NCBI RefSeq assembly: GCF_003591655.1
Contig: NZ_QVRA01000001.1
Coordinates: 223,194 to 287,193, forward strand
Source of the DNA: Sphingobium terrigena
Lineage (GTDB): Bacteria; Pseudomonadota; Alphaproteobacteria; Sphingomonadales; Sphingomonadaceae
Direction: 5' to 3'
Length of the DNA: 64,000 bases
Shown: positions 27,004-36,082 of the stretch, one piece after another
Numbering within the stretch: the first letter of the stretch is position 1
Layout of the letters: every line of letters begins with the position of its first letter
Position numbers and translations under genes: made by a program
The notes under the pieces: model-generated
What the model was told of the DNA's origin: nothing
What the model saw: only the letters and a program-made list of their open reading frames with translations
Databases searched by the model: none

Positions 27004-27076
27004 AGCGCGACAGCTCTATCATTGAGCCGGGCAGGCGATAGGATGCGTTGACCTGCTCTCGAGAGGCATCCCGATC

Positions 27077-28570
27077 ATGATGTCGATGAACCTCATCATC
27101 ACCGTCGATCGCAACGACGAACGGTCGTTGCAAACGCAGCTTTATGAAGCGTTGCGCGAGCAGATCCTCAAGGGAAGCCTGCCTGCCGGCAAGCGCTTGC
27201 CATCCACCCGCAGCATGTCCGAGCAGCTTGGCATCGCCCGCAACACTGTCATGCTGGCCTATGAACGGCTGGCCGCCGAGGATTATATCACCTCGCGCGC
27301 CAAGGCCGGGATATTCGTCAATCACAAGCTTCCTGACGCAACGGTGCTGCTGCGCAACGGTCACGGCGCCGCGCAGCCTCTCCGCAAACGGCTTCGTCTG
27401 GGCAAGAACCCGACATTCACAGGTCGTTCGCCCCAGCTGTGGCATGAAAAGCGCACGCGGCCGCAATTCGACTTCTTTGTGGGTCGCCCCCATCCCGCCG
27501 GTTTCCCCACGACGTTCTGGCAGCGAGCCGTAACGCGCCACCTGACCTATGCGCGCGGCACCCAGACCGAATATGGCGACCCCCAAGGCCTTGCGGCGCT
27601 CCGCGAAGCGATAGCGGCCCATCTGGCGGAGACCCGCGGCATCAGCCCCGGCGCAGATCAGATTATGATCACGTCGGGCATCCAGGGCGCGCTGAATTTG
27701 CTCGCGCGGATATTCCTTGCCGGAGCGTCCAAGGCCAGCGTGGCGGTGGAAAATCCCTGCTACCAGGGCGCCGCCTATCTCTTTGGCAGCTACGGCGCCA
27801 GTATTTGCCCGATCGATGTCGACGAACAGGGCATCATCGTCTCGCAACTCGAGGGTTTCATGGGGAACCTCGTCTATGTGACGCCGTCACACCAGTTCCC
27901 AACGGGATGCACGCTCAGCCTCGACAGGCGGCTGCATCTGCTCGACTGGGCCTATCAGACCGGCAGCTATATCATCGAGGACGATTACGACAGCGACTTC
28001 CGCTATGACGGCCCGCCGCTGACGGCGCTCGCCGGGCTGGACCGCAACGGTCACGTCATCTATCTCGGCACCTTCTCCAAGTCGATCGGCGCAGGCCTGC
28101 GGATCGGCTATGCGGTACTCCCCCGCCACCTGATCGATCCGGCGCGAATTGTGAAAACCCTGACGGACAATGGCGCGCCCTGGCTGGAACAGGCTGTTAT
28201 CGCTGATTTCCTGAAGGAAGGCGCCTTTCTGCGTCATCTGCGGCGCATCCGCCGGTCCTACATGGGCGCGAGGGACGCGGTGGTCGAAGCCGTTGCGAAG
28301 CATTTCCCGGGCGGCGAGCTTCTAGGTCAGGAGTGCGGCATGCACATGATGTGGACACTTCCACCCAACTTACCATCAGCCAACGAGATGCACCGTCTTG
28401 CCAGGAATTGTGGCGTTGGCCTGTATCCTTTTGCCGGAGCCGCCGTGCACGAATATGGAACGCCCGGGCGCTTTCGTGAGCGATCGCTGGTGCTCGGCTA
28501 TACGGGTCTCGGCCAGGAAGACATTCGTGAAGCCTTCGGGCGCGTTGCGGATATTCTCGCCCTCAGCTGA
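27077..28570 (+). CDS. MocR-family regulator (GntR domain fused to a PLP aminotransferase fold)
   Basis: 497 residues. The winged helix (TQLYEALREQILKGSLPAGKRLPSTRSMSEQLGIARNTV, about 20-58) is joined to a class I aminotransferase-like domain. That domain keeps the PLP lysine K335 (GTFSKSIGAGLRIGY) and the PLP-contacting Asp-Tyr (EDDYDSDFRYD). Such proteins (GabR, TauR, PdxR) sense an amino-containing ligand through PLP and usually bind direct repeats and activate. It lies in the middle of the five bipartite sites and is the obvious candidate to bind them. The cluster ligand may therefore carry an amino group or be a PLP-reactive aldehyde; that is inference. Confidence 0.88.
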   Translation: MMSMNLIITVDRNDERSLQTQLYEALREQILKGSLPAGKRLPSTRSMSEQLGIARNTVMLAYERLAAEDYITSRAKAGIFVNHKLPDATVLLRNGHGAAQPLRKRLRLGKNPTFTGRSPQLWHEKRTRPQFDFFVGRPHPAGFPTTFWQRAVTRHLTYARGTQTEYGDPQGLAALREAIAAHLAETRGISPGADQIMITSGIQGALNLLARIFLAGASKASVAVENPCYQGAAYLFGSYGASICPIDVDEQGIIVSQLEGFMGNLVYVTPSHQFPTGCTLSLDRRLHLLDWAYQTGSYIIEDDYDSDFRYDGPPLTALAGLDRNGHVIYLGTFSKSIGAGLRIGYAVLPRHLIDPARIVKTLTDNGAPWLEQAVIADFLKEGAFLRHLRRIRRSYMGARDAVVEAVAKHFPGGELLGQECGMHMMWTLPPNLPSANEMHRLARNCGVGLYPFAGAAVHEYGTPGRFRERSLVLGYTGLGQEDIREAFGRVADILALS

Positions 28571-28585
28571 TCCTCAGCATCGTGA

Positions 28586-28618
28586 CTGGCACCATGAATA
28601 AGGGGTCAAATGGTCCTA
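28586..28618 (+). promoter_or_regulatory. Bipartite operator, site e (before the aldehyde dehydrogenase)
   Basis: CTGGCACCAT, 15 bases, TGGTCCTA on the + strand, the reverse complement of the arrangement at sites a-d because the target gene points the other way. It ends 113 bp before the ATG at 28732. Confidence 0.8.
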
Positions 28619-28731
28619 TGTTCCCGACAGAACCGGGCTTAGCATCCGACGTCACCAAGAAATGACTGGTGCTGATCGCTGCCTTGTACCCACATGGCCT
28701 GGCGATTGGCGAAGCTCCCGGGAGGATGGCA

Positions 28732-30138
28732 ATGGCGGAATATAAGCTTCTCATCGATGGCAAGCTGGTTGATGGCGCGGCCGTCATGGACGTTCTCAAT
28801 CCGGCGACCGAAGAGGTTTTGGCGCGCTGCCCCCGCGCTTCCACCGAGCAGCTCGATGAGGCCGTCGCAGCCGCGCGGGCGGCCTTTCCTGCATGGTCAC
28901 GGACGTCTATCGCCGAGCGCCGCGCGCTCATTCTCAAATTTGCCGACAACATCGAAGTCCATGCCGAGGAACTGGCGCGGCTCCTGACGCAGGAACAAGG
29001 TAAGCCGCTAAGCGAGGCAGGTGCCGAGATCGGCTATAGCGTTGCCTTCATCCGTCAACTTGCCAGCTATGACCTGCCTGTGCAGGTTCTTGAGGACAAT
29101 GATACGCGACGCGTCGAACTGCACCGGCGCCCGCTGGGCGTTGTTGGCGCGATCATACCCTGGAACTTTCCTGTCCTGATCGTCGCCTTCAAGCTGCCGT
29201 TCGCGCTGCTGGCTGGCAATACGCTTGTGATCAAGCCAGCGCCCACCACACCGCTGTCCACCCTGCGTCTGGGCGAACTGATGGCGGGGATTTTCCCGGC
29301 GGGTGTCGTCAATATCATTACGGATCAGAACGACCTTGGGGCGCAGCTCACGACGCATCCGGGCATCGCCAAGATCAGCTTTACCGGATCCACCGAGACG
29401 GGTCGCAAAGTGATGGCCAGCGCGGCCGCCTCGATCAAACGTCTCACACTGGAGCTGGGCGGTAATGATGCCGCGATCGTGCTTGCCGATGCGGACCCCG
29501 TCAAAGTGGCGCCAGGCATTTTCAGCGGCGCTTTTATGAACGCCGGTCAGATCTGCCTTGCGATCAAGCGCGTCTATGCTCATTCCGATATCTATGACGC
29601 GCTCTGCGCCGAACTGGCGCGACTCGCCGAAGAGGCAGTGGTCGACGACGGCCTCAAGCAGGGGGCCCAGATCGGTCCACTGCAGAACAAGGCGCAGTAT
29701 GAGAAGGTCAAGGCGCTTATCGAGGAAGCACGGGCAGACGGGACGATCATTGCTGGCGGCCGGCCCCTGGATCGCCCGGGCTACTTCGTTCGGCCAACCA
29801 TTGTACGCGATATCACCGATGGCACGCGCTTGGTAGACGAAGAACAGTTTGGTCCCGTGCTTCCAATGATTCGCTTTGACGACCCCGAAGATGCGCTAAC
29901 GCGCGCTAATTCATCAGATATGGGACTTGGCGGCTCCATCTGGTCTGCCGACCGAAATGCTGCGCATGAGCTGGCCACACGCATGGAGGCGGGCACGGTG
30001 TGGATGAACAAGCATCTCGATTTTGGACCGACGATGCCGTTCGGCGGCGCCAAGCAATCCGGTTTTGGCGTCGAGTTCGCGCAGGAGGGCTTGCACGAGT
30101 TTACGCAGGTCCATGTGATCAACGAAGCGAAAGCGTGA
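28732..30138 (+). CDS. NAD-dependent aldehyde dehydrogenase of the MocR cluster
   Basis: 468 residues from the ATG at 28732, with GGAGG 6 bases before it; the frame is open to 28669 but the ribosome site decides. The cofactor segments PWNFPV and FTGSTETGRKV, the catalytic Glu in LELGGNDAAIV, the catalytic Cys in NAGQICLAI and EEQFGPVLP are all present. The C-terminal MPFGGAKQSGFG is typical. It oxidises an aldehyde to an acid, presumably the acid then activated by the ligase at 23451. Controlled by operator site e and closed by a strong terminator. Confidence 0.9.
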   Translation: MAEYKLLIDGKLVDGAAVMDVLNPATEEVLARCPRASTEQLDEAVAAARAAFPAWSRTSIAERRALILKFADNIEVHAEELARLLTQEQGKPLSEAGAEIGYSVAFIRQLASYDLPVQVLEDNDTRRVELHRRPLGVVGAIIPWNFPVLIVAFKLPFALLAGNTLVIKPAPTTPLSTLRLGELMAGIFPAGVVNIITDQNDLGAQLTTHPGIAKISFTGSTETGRKVMASAAASIKRLTLELGGNDAAIVLADADPVKVAPGIFSGAFMNAGQICLAIKRVYAHSDIYDALCAELARLAEEAVVDDGLKQGAQIGPLQNKAQYEKVKALIEEARADGTIIAGGRPLDRPGYFVRPTIVRDITDGTRLVDEEQFGPVLPMIRFDDPEDALTRANSSDMGLGGSIWSADRNAAHELATRMEAGTVWMNKHLDFGPTMPFGGAKQSGFGVEFAQEGLHEFTQVHVINEAKA

Positions 30139-30230
30139 CCAAACAGAGCTTTGTCGCTGCGGGTCGTGGGAATTGTCCTTCTCGATCACGATCAGCAGTA
30201 TTCGGGTCTGAAGTTTCGACAAACTCGACA

Positions 30231-30266
30231 ATGGCCTGGACGCTCAGTCTGCGTCCAGGCCATTTT
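30231..30266 (+). terminator. Rho-independent terminator after the aldehyde dehydrogenase
   Basis: ATGGCCTGGACGC (30231-30243) pairs perfectly over 13 bp with GCGTCCAGGCCAT (30251-30263), with a 7-base loop and TTTT at 30263-30266. It lies 92 bp after the dehydrogenase stop. Confidence 0.85.
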
Positions 30267-31102
30267 GTGCCTGTCGCAAGGGAGCGACTTTATGGTTCGG
30301 CGTGCAGGTCAGCGTTTGGTCGCCCAACCGCGTGATCGATGTGGCGGTCGGGCCGGGTTACACGATAGCGCCGCGCGCTGATCTCCTACCGATTGGCGGT
30401 AAGCTCCAAGGGTACCCAGTCTTCGTACCAACAGTGAGAAGATGTTCTCCCACATGCATTACATTCGCCGGTCCTGCTCAATAGGATGGGAACGGCGGGT
30501 TTCAGTAGGAGCGACCATTCGCGCCCCCTGATCGAGGAACGGCTTAAGTTGGTCGCGTGCTGCTGGAAGGGGAACGCCGCATCGTGGGACTTTTCCGTCG
30601 TTCCTGGCGACAGTGACGAACGACAGTTTTCGACAGTAGCAGACCATCCAGGCGTTCACTGGGCTCGCAGCTTCGGACGGGAATGACTGGCCGATTCCGA
30701 CTGGCGGCTTTCGGAGAGGCAGGCGCCAGCCGCCGCTGCCTAGCGCGCTCGGCCTTCCCGATTGTGATGGTATTGCGGGAATATGCCGATGTTGTATCGA
30801 TGGATCTATCAGCGGGTGGCTATACGGCACAATAGCGATGACCGGTCGGCGCAGATTGATGATCGGACATACTGATATTGCAGTTATTCACGTGTCCGGA
30901 TTTGATGTGTCTTTGAAGACGCGCTGCAGCCGAACCCGATGGATCATGCCGGACCGATATCTATAGAAAACGCTCTGATATGTGAGGAAAGCGCCGGGAG
31001 CGCGCTTGCAGTATCGGCCGGCGATGTGTCCTAAGCCTTCGTGAAGTTGCTCGCCGATAGCGCATCTTCGTCGACAAGGCGCTACCGGCGTGGTGTCGCA
31101 GA
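30267..31102. other. Decayed intergenic region between the two catabolic islands
   Basis: About 840 bases without a supported gene. Short frames on both strands (for example 30302-30484 + and 30459-30830 -) carry no motif I know. Codon-like runs such as WSPNRVIDVAVGPGYTIAPR suggest an eroded coding sequence. The part at 30480-30720 resembles dispersed non-coding repeats of sphingomonad genomes, from memory only. It marks the boundary of island 1 and island 2. Confidence 0.4.
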
Positions 31103-33343
31103 CTAGAGCGACCAGCCGACTGAAACACCGTAGGTCCTCGGCGCGCCGGCATAGCCGATGAGTTGACCCGGTAGAGCCAAGACCGTCCGCCGGTAATATT
31201 GGTCCGTCGCATTGTTCACAAAGCCGCTGACGCGGAATTGACCCGCCCGGACCGTCGCACGGAGGTCCAGCAGCCCATAGCTCGGCTGTATAGTGAGCGG
31301 CGTCGTATTGCCGTAGATCGCCTTGCCCTCGCCAGGTTCAAAATAGAACTTGCTGAGCAACGCGTAATCGGCCCGCAACTGCAGCGAACTGCTGCCGATC
31401 GGAATCGTCCATTGTCCGCCAGCGTTGATCGAATGGACGGGCGCACGAACCAACCTGGTGCTTGAAAAGTCGGTCGTCGCGTTGAACGGGAATTTCTTAT
31501 ATTTTGCGTCGGTATAGGCGTAGCTCAGATTGAACTCGAGCGTATCCGAAGGACGGGCGACGAACTCGAGTTCGAAGCCCTTAACCTCGCTGCTCGCGGC
31601 ATTGGTGATGAGCGTCGCCGCACCGCCGCCTGCCACCGCGACAACGCGCAACACCTGCAGATCCTTGTAATTATAGTAAAAGGCTGCGCCATTGAACGTC
31701 AGACGCCGGTCGATGAGCTGGGTCTTGAAGCCAACCTCATAGGCGTCGAGGCTCTCCGGCTGGAAGATCACGCTCGCTTGCGCCGCGGTAAACGGCACAT
31801 ATTGGAAGCCACCGCTTTTGAAGCCCTGATTATAGCTCGCATAGAAGTTCAGATCGCGGGTAGGCTGGTAGGAAAGGGTGATCCGCGGATCGAACGAGCT
31901 GAACTTGTCCTTGAGTGTTGGTGTCACGAAGGGCGCAGAAACCAGCGGCAGACCCGGGGCCGTCGTTGTTCCGAGAGAGATGGCCCGCTTGCGATCCTCG
32001 GTGTAGCGACCGCCGAGCGTCAGATCGACCGTTGGGGTGATGTGCCAGGTCGCCTGGGCAAAGCCGGCAATGCTCTTGGTGCGATAGCGGGTCGAGGCGA
32101 CGTCGACCTGGCCGGGGCCGCGCGCAGCGGTGATGACGCTGTCGGCGCCAAAGGTGAAGGTGTCCACGCGCAGACTGCGGTCATCATAATAGAAGAGACC
32201 CGCAATCCAGTCGACTGCGCCGCCGAACGAAAGAGGCCCATTGGGGTCCGACGTGAAGCGCAGCTCCTGGGTGAACTGCTTGCTGCGCTCGTCGCTGCGC
32301 TGCCGCAGGACATCGAGCGACGTATTATCGAAATCCCGGTCGTCGATCGCCCGATTATGACGATAGGCGGTGATCGACGTCAACGTGCCGCCACCGATGT
32401 CGAGTTCGGCCTTGCCGCTGAACGTCTCGACGTTGCGGTCCAGGAGATTGTCGCCATTGATGAATTCGCCATAGCGGTCCGAAGATCGAGCCGGCGTGAG
32501 TCCGGCGCGGGCAAGGAACACGGCGTACGGGTTGGCAGTCGTGCCTTGGGTCTTGCCGGCGAAGGAGAAGCCGTCGTCTCGCAGCACTTCCGCGATCAGG
32601 CCTATCCGGAACGTAGAACTGGGTTCGATGTCGACGCGTAGTCGACCGCCATAATTGTTGATACCCTGCGCATCGTTGCCGGTCTGGAGGTTGCGCATAT
32701 AGCCGTCGGTAAAGGTCCGCCAGCCTGCGAGCCTTACCATGACGACATCGCCGAGGACAGGTCCCGAGACGGCTCCGAACAGATTATAGGCGTCGAAATT
32801 ACCGATACCGGCCTCGGCCTCCATCGCCAGATGGTCGGTCGGGGCCTTCGTGATCACGTTAATGGCACCTGCAATCGTATTGCGGCCATATAGCGTGCCC
32901 TGGGGACCTTTGAGCACTTCCACCCGCTCGATATCGCGTAACGCGCCAAGCGTGCCTGCAGTGCGGCCCAGATAGACATCGTCGACGAAGACGCCGACCG
33001 ACGCTTCCGAGCCGGCATCGAATTGGCGACTGCCAATACCGCGGATGTAGAGCTGCGGGCGCGTCGCGCCAGCGCTGCCGCCGTAGAAGCCGGGTACCCG
33101 CGGTGCAATCTGGGTAAGATTGTTGATGCCGCTGCCTTCAAGCTGCGCAGCGCCGAACGCGGAAATCGACACCGGGACATCCTGCAGGCGCTCTGAGCGC
33201 TTCTGTGCTGTGACAATGATATCGCCAATGGTGTCAGGCGCTGCGGTATCTTGAGAAACCGTCGTTTGCGCGAAAGCCTGATGCCCGCATGATGCCGCCA
33301 GGGCGACCATCGACAGACGTGTCAAAGTGCTGAATTTCGGCAT
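31103..33343 (-). CDS. TonB-dependent outer-membrane receptor 2
   Basis: 746 residues with a signal peptide (MPKFSTLTRLSMVALAASCGHQAFAQ) and GGGAGAGG before the ATG. TonB box region IGDIIVTAQKRSERLQDVPVSISA, plug with VEVLKGPQGTLYGRNTIAGAINVITKAP, and a barrel ending RTYGVSVGWSL. This is the sphingomonad type often tied to hydrophobic or polycyclic substrates; nothing here shows the ligand. Separate 124-bp spacers suggest its own promoter. Confidence 0.92.
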   Translation of the reverse strand: MPKFSTLTRLSMVALAASCGHQAFAQTTVSQDTAAPDTIGDIIVTAQKRSERLQDVPVSISAFGAAQLEGSGINNLTQIAPRVPGFYGGSAGATRPQLYIRGIGSRQFDAGSEASVGVFVDDVYLGRTAGTLGALRDIERVEVLKGPQGTLYGRNTIAGAINVITKAPTDHLAMEAEAGIGNFDAYNLFGAVSGPVLGDVVMVRLAGWRTFTDGYMRNLQTGNDAQGINNYGGRLRVDIEPSSTFRIGLIAEVLRDDGFSFAGKTQGTTANPYAVFLARAGLTPARSSDRYGEFINGDNLLDRNVETFSGKAELDIGGGTLTSITAYRHNRAIDDRDFDNTSLDVLRQRSDERSKQFTQELRFTSDPNGPLSFGGAVDWIAGLFYYDDRSLRVDTFTFGADSVITAARGPGQVDVASTRYRTKSIAGFAQATWHITPTVDLTLGGRYTEDRKRAISLGTTTAPGLPLVSAPFVTPTLKDKFSSFDPRITLSYQPTRDLNFYASYNQGFKSGGFQYVPFTAAQASVIFQPESLDAYEVGFKTQLIDRRLTFNGAAFYYNYKDLQVLRVVAVAGGGAATLITNAASSEVKGFELEFVARPSDTLEFNLSYAYTDAKYKKFPFNATTDFSSTRLVRAPVHSINAGGQWTIPIGSSSLQLRADYALLSKFYFEPGEGKAIYGNTTPLTIQPSYGLLDLRATVRAGQFRVSGFVNNATDQYYRRTVLALPGQLIGYAGAPRTYGVSVGWSL

Positions 33344-33428
33344 GCTTTGTTCCTCTCCCGTTCCGACGTTTTCGTCGTTGAATCCAGCGTCACGTCAGCG
33401 GTGCGGCTGAATCAGACGCTATCCGCAA

Positions 33429-33460
33429 TCGACGCGGAGCGTGTCCCCGCTCCGCATCGA
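33429..33460 (-). terminator. Hairpin after TonB receptor 3
   Basis: TCGACGCGGAGC and GCTCCGCATCGA form a 12-bp stem with one mismatch and an 8-base loop, 8 bp after the receptor stop on the minus strand. No clear T-run is present. Confidence 0.5.
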
Positions 33461-33467
33461 CCGACCC

Positions 33468-35828
33468 TTAGAAATTGAACGAGGCGCTGACGCCGTAGGT
33501 CACCGGCATCGCCGCATAGCGTCCGATCACGTCTTGGGTGACGAACTGGTTGGTCCAATAATAGCTGTTCGTCACGTTGCGGCCCCAGACGGAGACCGAC
33601 CATTTGTCGTCAGGCGCGTTGACGCCGGCACGCAGATCGAGCGTCGCGAACTTCTTGATGGCTGAACTGGCCGGATCGCCGACGGTCGAATTGGTGCGGC
33701 TGTTGAACAGGACGTTGCCGCCGACGAACGCGCTCAGGCTGCCGCCCAGATCGAAGCGATATTCGGCATCGCCCACGAACTGCCATTTCGGCGAGAAGGG
33801 CAGGGCGGATCCACGATAGTCACCCGTCACGCGGTCATTGTTGATGCCGACGAACTCGAGCACCTTCGAGTCCACATAGGTGCCCGCCGCGCGCAGCGTC
33901 AGACCGCTGACAGGCCGCACCGTGACGTCGATCTCGGCGCCGTTGATCCGCGACTTGGGGATGTTCACCAGCTTTTCGAGCTGGTTGAAGATCGGGTCGA
34001 TGACGATGCCGCGGATCTGTTTGTCGTCATAGACATAGTGGAAAATGGCGGCATTGACCTGGAGCTTGCGATCCAGGGCTGTCGCCTTGATGCCTGCCTC
34101 ATAGGCCGTCACCGATTCCTGCTTCACGGGTGCGAACTGGAAGGTTGTCGAGGCCGGGACCGTCGGGAAACTGCCCGATTTGAAGCCGCGAGAGGCGAGC
34201 GCGTAGAGCAGCAGATCGTGGTTGGGCTTATAGTTGACACCCGCGCGCCAAGAGAAATTATGCTCCTTCAGCCGGCTCTCATCTGGCGTCCCGATGAGCA
34301 GGAAAGTCGTCTGGTCGAGATTGACGCACGTGTTGGCATCGGGCGCCGGCTGCGTCACCCCGCTGATCAGCTGCGAAAGCTGCCAGAAGGTGAAGCGGTG
34401 ACCGGGCGCGCCGCGCATGCACCCTGTAAAGTCGTTGCGGCTGTCGGTGTAGCGGGCACCGGCGAGCAGCGAGAGCGTGTCAGTCACCTTATATTCGACG
34501 TTGCCGAAGGCAGCGATGTCCCGAATGTCTTGTGTGATCGTGGTCGTCGCGCTCTCGATACCGATGCCGGGCAGGATGGCGGTGTTGGTTGAGTCATTGA
34601 CGAGGAAATTGTCGGCACTGATGACCTTGTTCTTCGCGTAGTTGCCGCCGACGACCCAGTTCAGCCGATCGCTGTCGCCCGACAGGCGCAATTCCTGGTT
34701 GAAGCTCTTGACGTTACCACGAGATTCGACGCCGGCATTCTGTAGTGTCGTGCCGTCGCGATCGAGATTATATTTCTGATGGAAGCGCGTGTAGGCGGTC
34801 AGCGAGGTGAGCGTGATGCCCCCGCCAAGCTCGAGATCGCCGCGCAGCGAGAACTGATACAGGCTGTCGTCGCGGCTGAGATCACGGCCCGTATCCCAGT
34901 CGGCTGCGCGGGCATTGTCGGGTGCCAGCGGATAGGCCCGGAAGGCGGCGATCCGCGGTAGCGTTGCCACCGGATCGTAAAGTCCGGGGGCTGACGCGTC
35001 CTGCTGCAGCTTGATGCCGACGAGTTGGGCGGCCTGCGTGTCGGACTTATTGCGCCAGCCATTGGCGCTGAACAGGAACGATAGCGTGTCGGTCGGCTTC
35101 CAGTCGAGCAGGAAGCGACCGCGCAATATGTCCTGGCCGCCAAGCGAATCCTTGCGCGTATAGCTATATTGCCAATCATCGGACTGGGTGGTGCTACCGG
35201 CCAGACGGAAGCCGAGATTTTCGCTGATCGGGCCGCTGATATAGGCTTCGCCATCGAAGGTGTTGAAACGGCCGTAGGACGCCTTCACGCCAACTTCGAA
35301 ATCCTTCGTCGGCTTGGCCGCGATATAGTTGATCGCGCCGCCGGTCGAGTTCTGACCGAACAGGATGCCCTGCGGGCCCTTAAGCACTTCGACCCGCTCG
35401 AGATCGAGGGTCGCCCCTTGGGTATAGGCGCTGTAGGTGAGCGGAACCTGGTCGACATAGACGCTGACGGCCGGGCTGGCGCCGAGCGTATAGTCGTTGA
35501 AGCCAACGCCGCGAATTGTGAAGAGCGGCGTTCCGTCCTGGCTTTTGGTGAAGGTGAGGCCGGGCGCAATCTTGACCAGGTCGCCTGTGTCCTTGACGCC
35601 GAGCCGGGTGAGTTGGTCGCCGTCGGCGGCATTTATCGAGAGGCCAACATTGTTGAGCGACTGCGACCGCTTCTGCGCCGTCACGATGATGTCGCCCAAC
35701 TGGGCATCATTCTGCGCCGCAGGCTGAGGCGCGGTCTGCGCGACCGCCGGCGACATAAGGCCAGATGCCAGCAGCAGCGCGCCAAGCGAGCCGGACAACA
35801 GGTGATTCTTCAGAGACGGCGCTTTCAT
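33468..35828 (-). CDS. TonB-dependent outer-membrane receptor 3
   Basis: 786 residues with a signal peptide (MKAPSLKNHLLSGSLGALLLASGLMSPAVAQ) and GGGAGGAGGAGGA before the ATG. TonB box GDIIVTAQKRSQSLNNVGLS, plug with VEVLKGPQGILFGQNSTGGAINYIAAKP, barrel ending TYGVSASFNF. It lies just downstream of the carboxylase operon on the same strand but has a 250-bp leader with AT-rich TGCA-containing repeats that resemble other island 2 promoters. Probably imports the substrate of that pathway. Confidence 0.92.
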   Translation of the reverse strand: MKAPSLKNHLLSGSLGALLLASGLMSPAVAQTAPQPAAQNDAQLGDIIVTAQKRSQSLNNVGLSINAADGDQLTRLGVKDTGDLVKIAPGLTFTKSQDGTPLFTIRGVGFNDYTLGASPAVSVYVDQVPLTYSAYTQGATLDLERVEVLKGPQGILFGQNSTGGAINYIAAKPTKDFEVGVKASYGRFNTFDGEAYISGPISENLGFRLAGSTTQSDDWQYSYTRKDSLGGQDILRGRFLLDWKPTDTLSFLFSANGWRNKSDTQAAQLVGIKLQQDASAPGLYDPVATLPRIAAFRAYPLAPDNARAADWDTGRDLSRDDSLYQFSLRGDLELGGGITLTSLTAYTRFHQKYNLDRDGTTLQNAGVESRGNVKSFNQELRLSGDSDRLNWVVGGNYAKNKVISADNFLVNDSTNTAILPGIGIESATTTITQDIRDIAAFGNVEYKVTDTLSLLAGARYTDSRNDFTGCMRGAPGHRFTFWQLSQLISGVTQPAPDANTCVNLDQTTFLLIGTPDESRLKEHNFSWRAGVNYKPNHDLLLYALASRGFKSGSFPTVPASTTFQFAPVKQESVTAYEAGIKATALDRKLQVNAAIFHYVYDDKQIRGIVIDPIFNQLEKLVNIPKSRINGAEIDVTVRPVSGLTLRAAGTYVDSKVLEFVGINNDRVTGDYRGSALPFSPKWQFVGDAEYRFDLGGSLSAFVGGNVLFNSRTNSTVGDPASSAIKKFATLDLRAGVNAPDDKWSVSVWGRNVTNSYYWTNQFVTQDVIGRYAAMPVTYGVSASFNF

Positions 35829-35929
35829 ATGATCCTCCTCCTCCCGGCAGACAGCCGCTCAAAGGCCGTCCGCGGTTCTTAAATTTTGCCGGGCTATTCC
35901 GTCGAAAGAGGTTCGACTTCCCGATCGTC

Positions 35930-36005
35930 GATCAGCATATTACATCACAAAGGGAACAGTGCAATATAGAAACCGTTCTCATAGTGCATAATATTTGCAT
36001 GGCGT
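35930..36005 (-). promoter_or_regulatory. AT-rich promoter region before TonB receptor 3
   Basis: Contains AGTGCAATATAGAAAC (from 35958) and ATAGTGCATAATATTTGCAT (35981-36000), with TGCAATAT and TGCAT units. TGCAATAT recurs at 50050 and near 52992, and TGCAT at 41280, all in island 2 promoters. Binding by the MarR protein at 49377 is an inference. Confidence 0.4.
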
Positions 36006-36082
36006 GGCTGCTATGTCACGCCTCTAATCAGCGCTGGTCGGTCGTTCGCCTGGGCTTGGTCCGTTGTTTGCGCCTGGCGGCG

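Noticed and set aside
30302..30484. 60-residue frame with a protein-like run
   Set aside because: Too short, no start signal and no family match; more likely eroded sequence than a gene.
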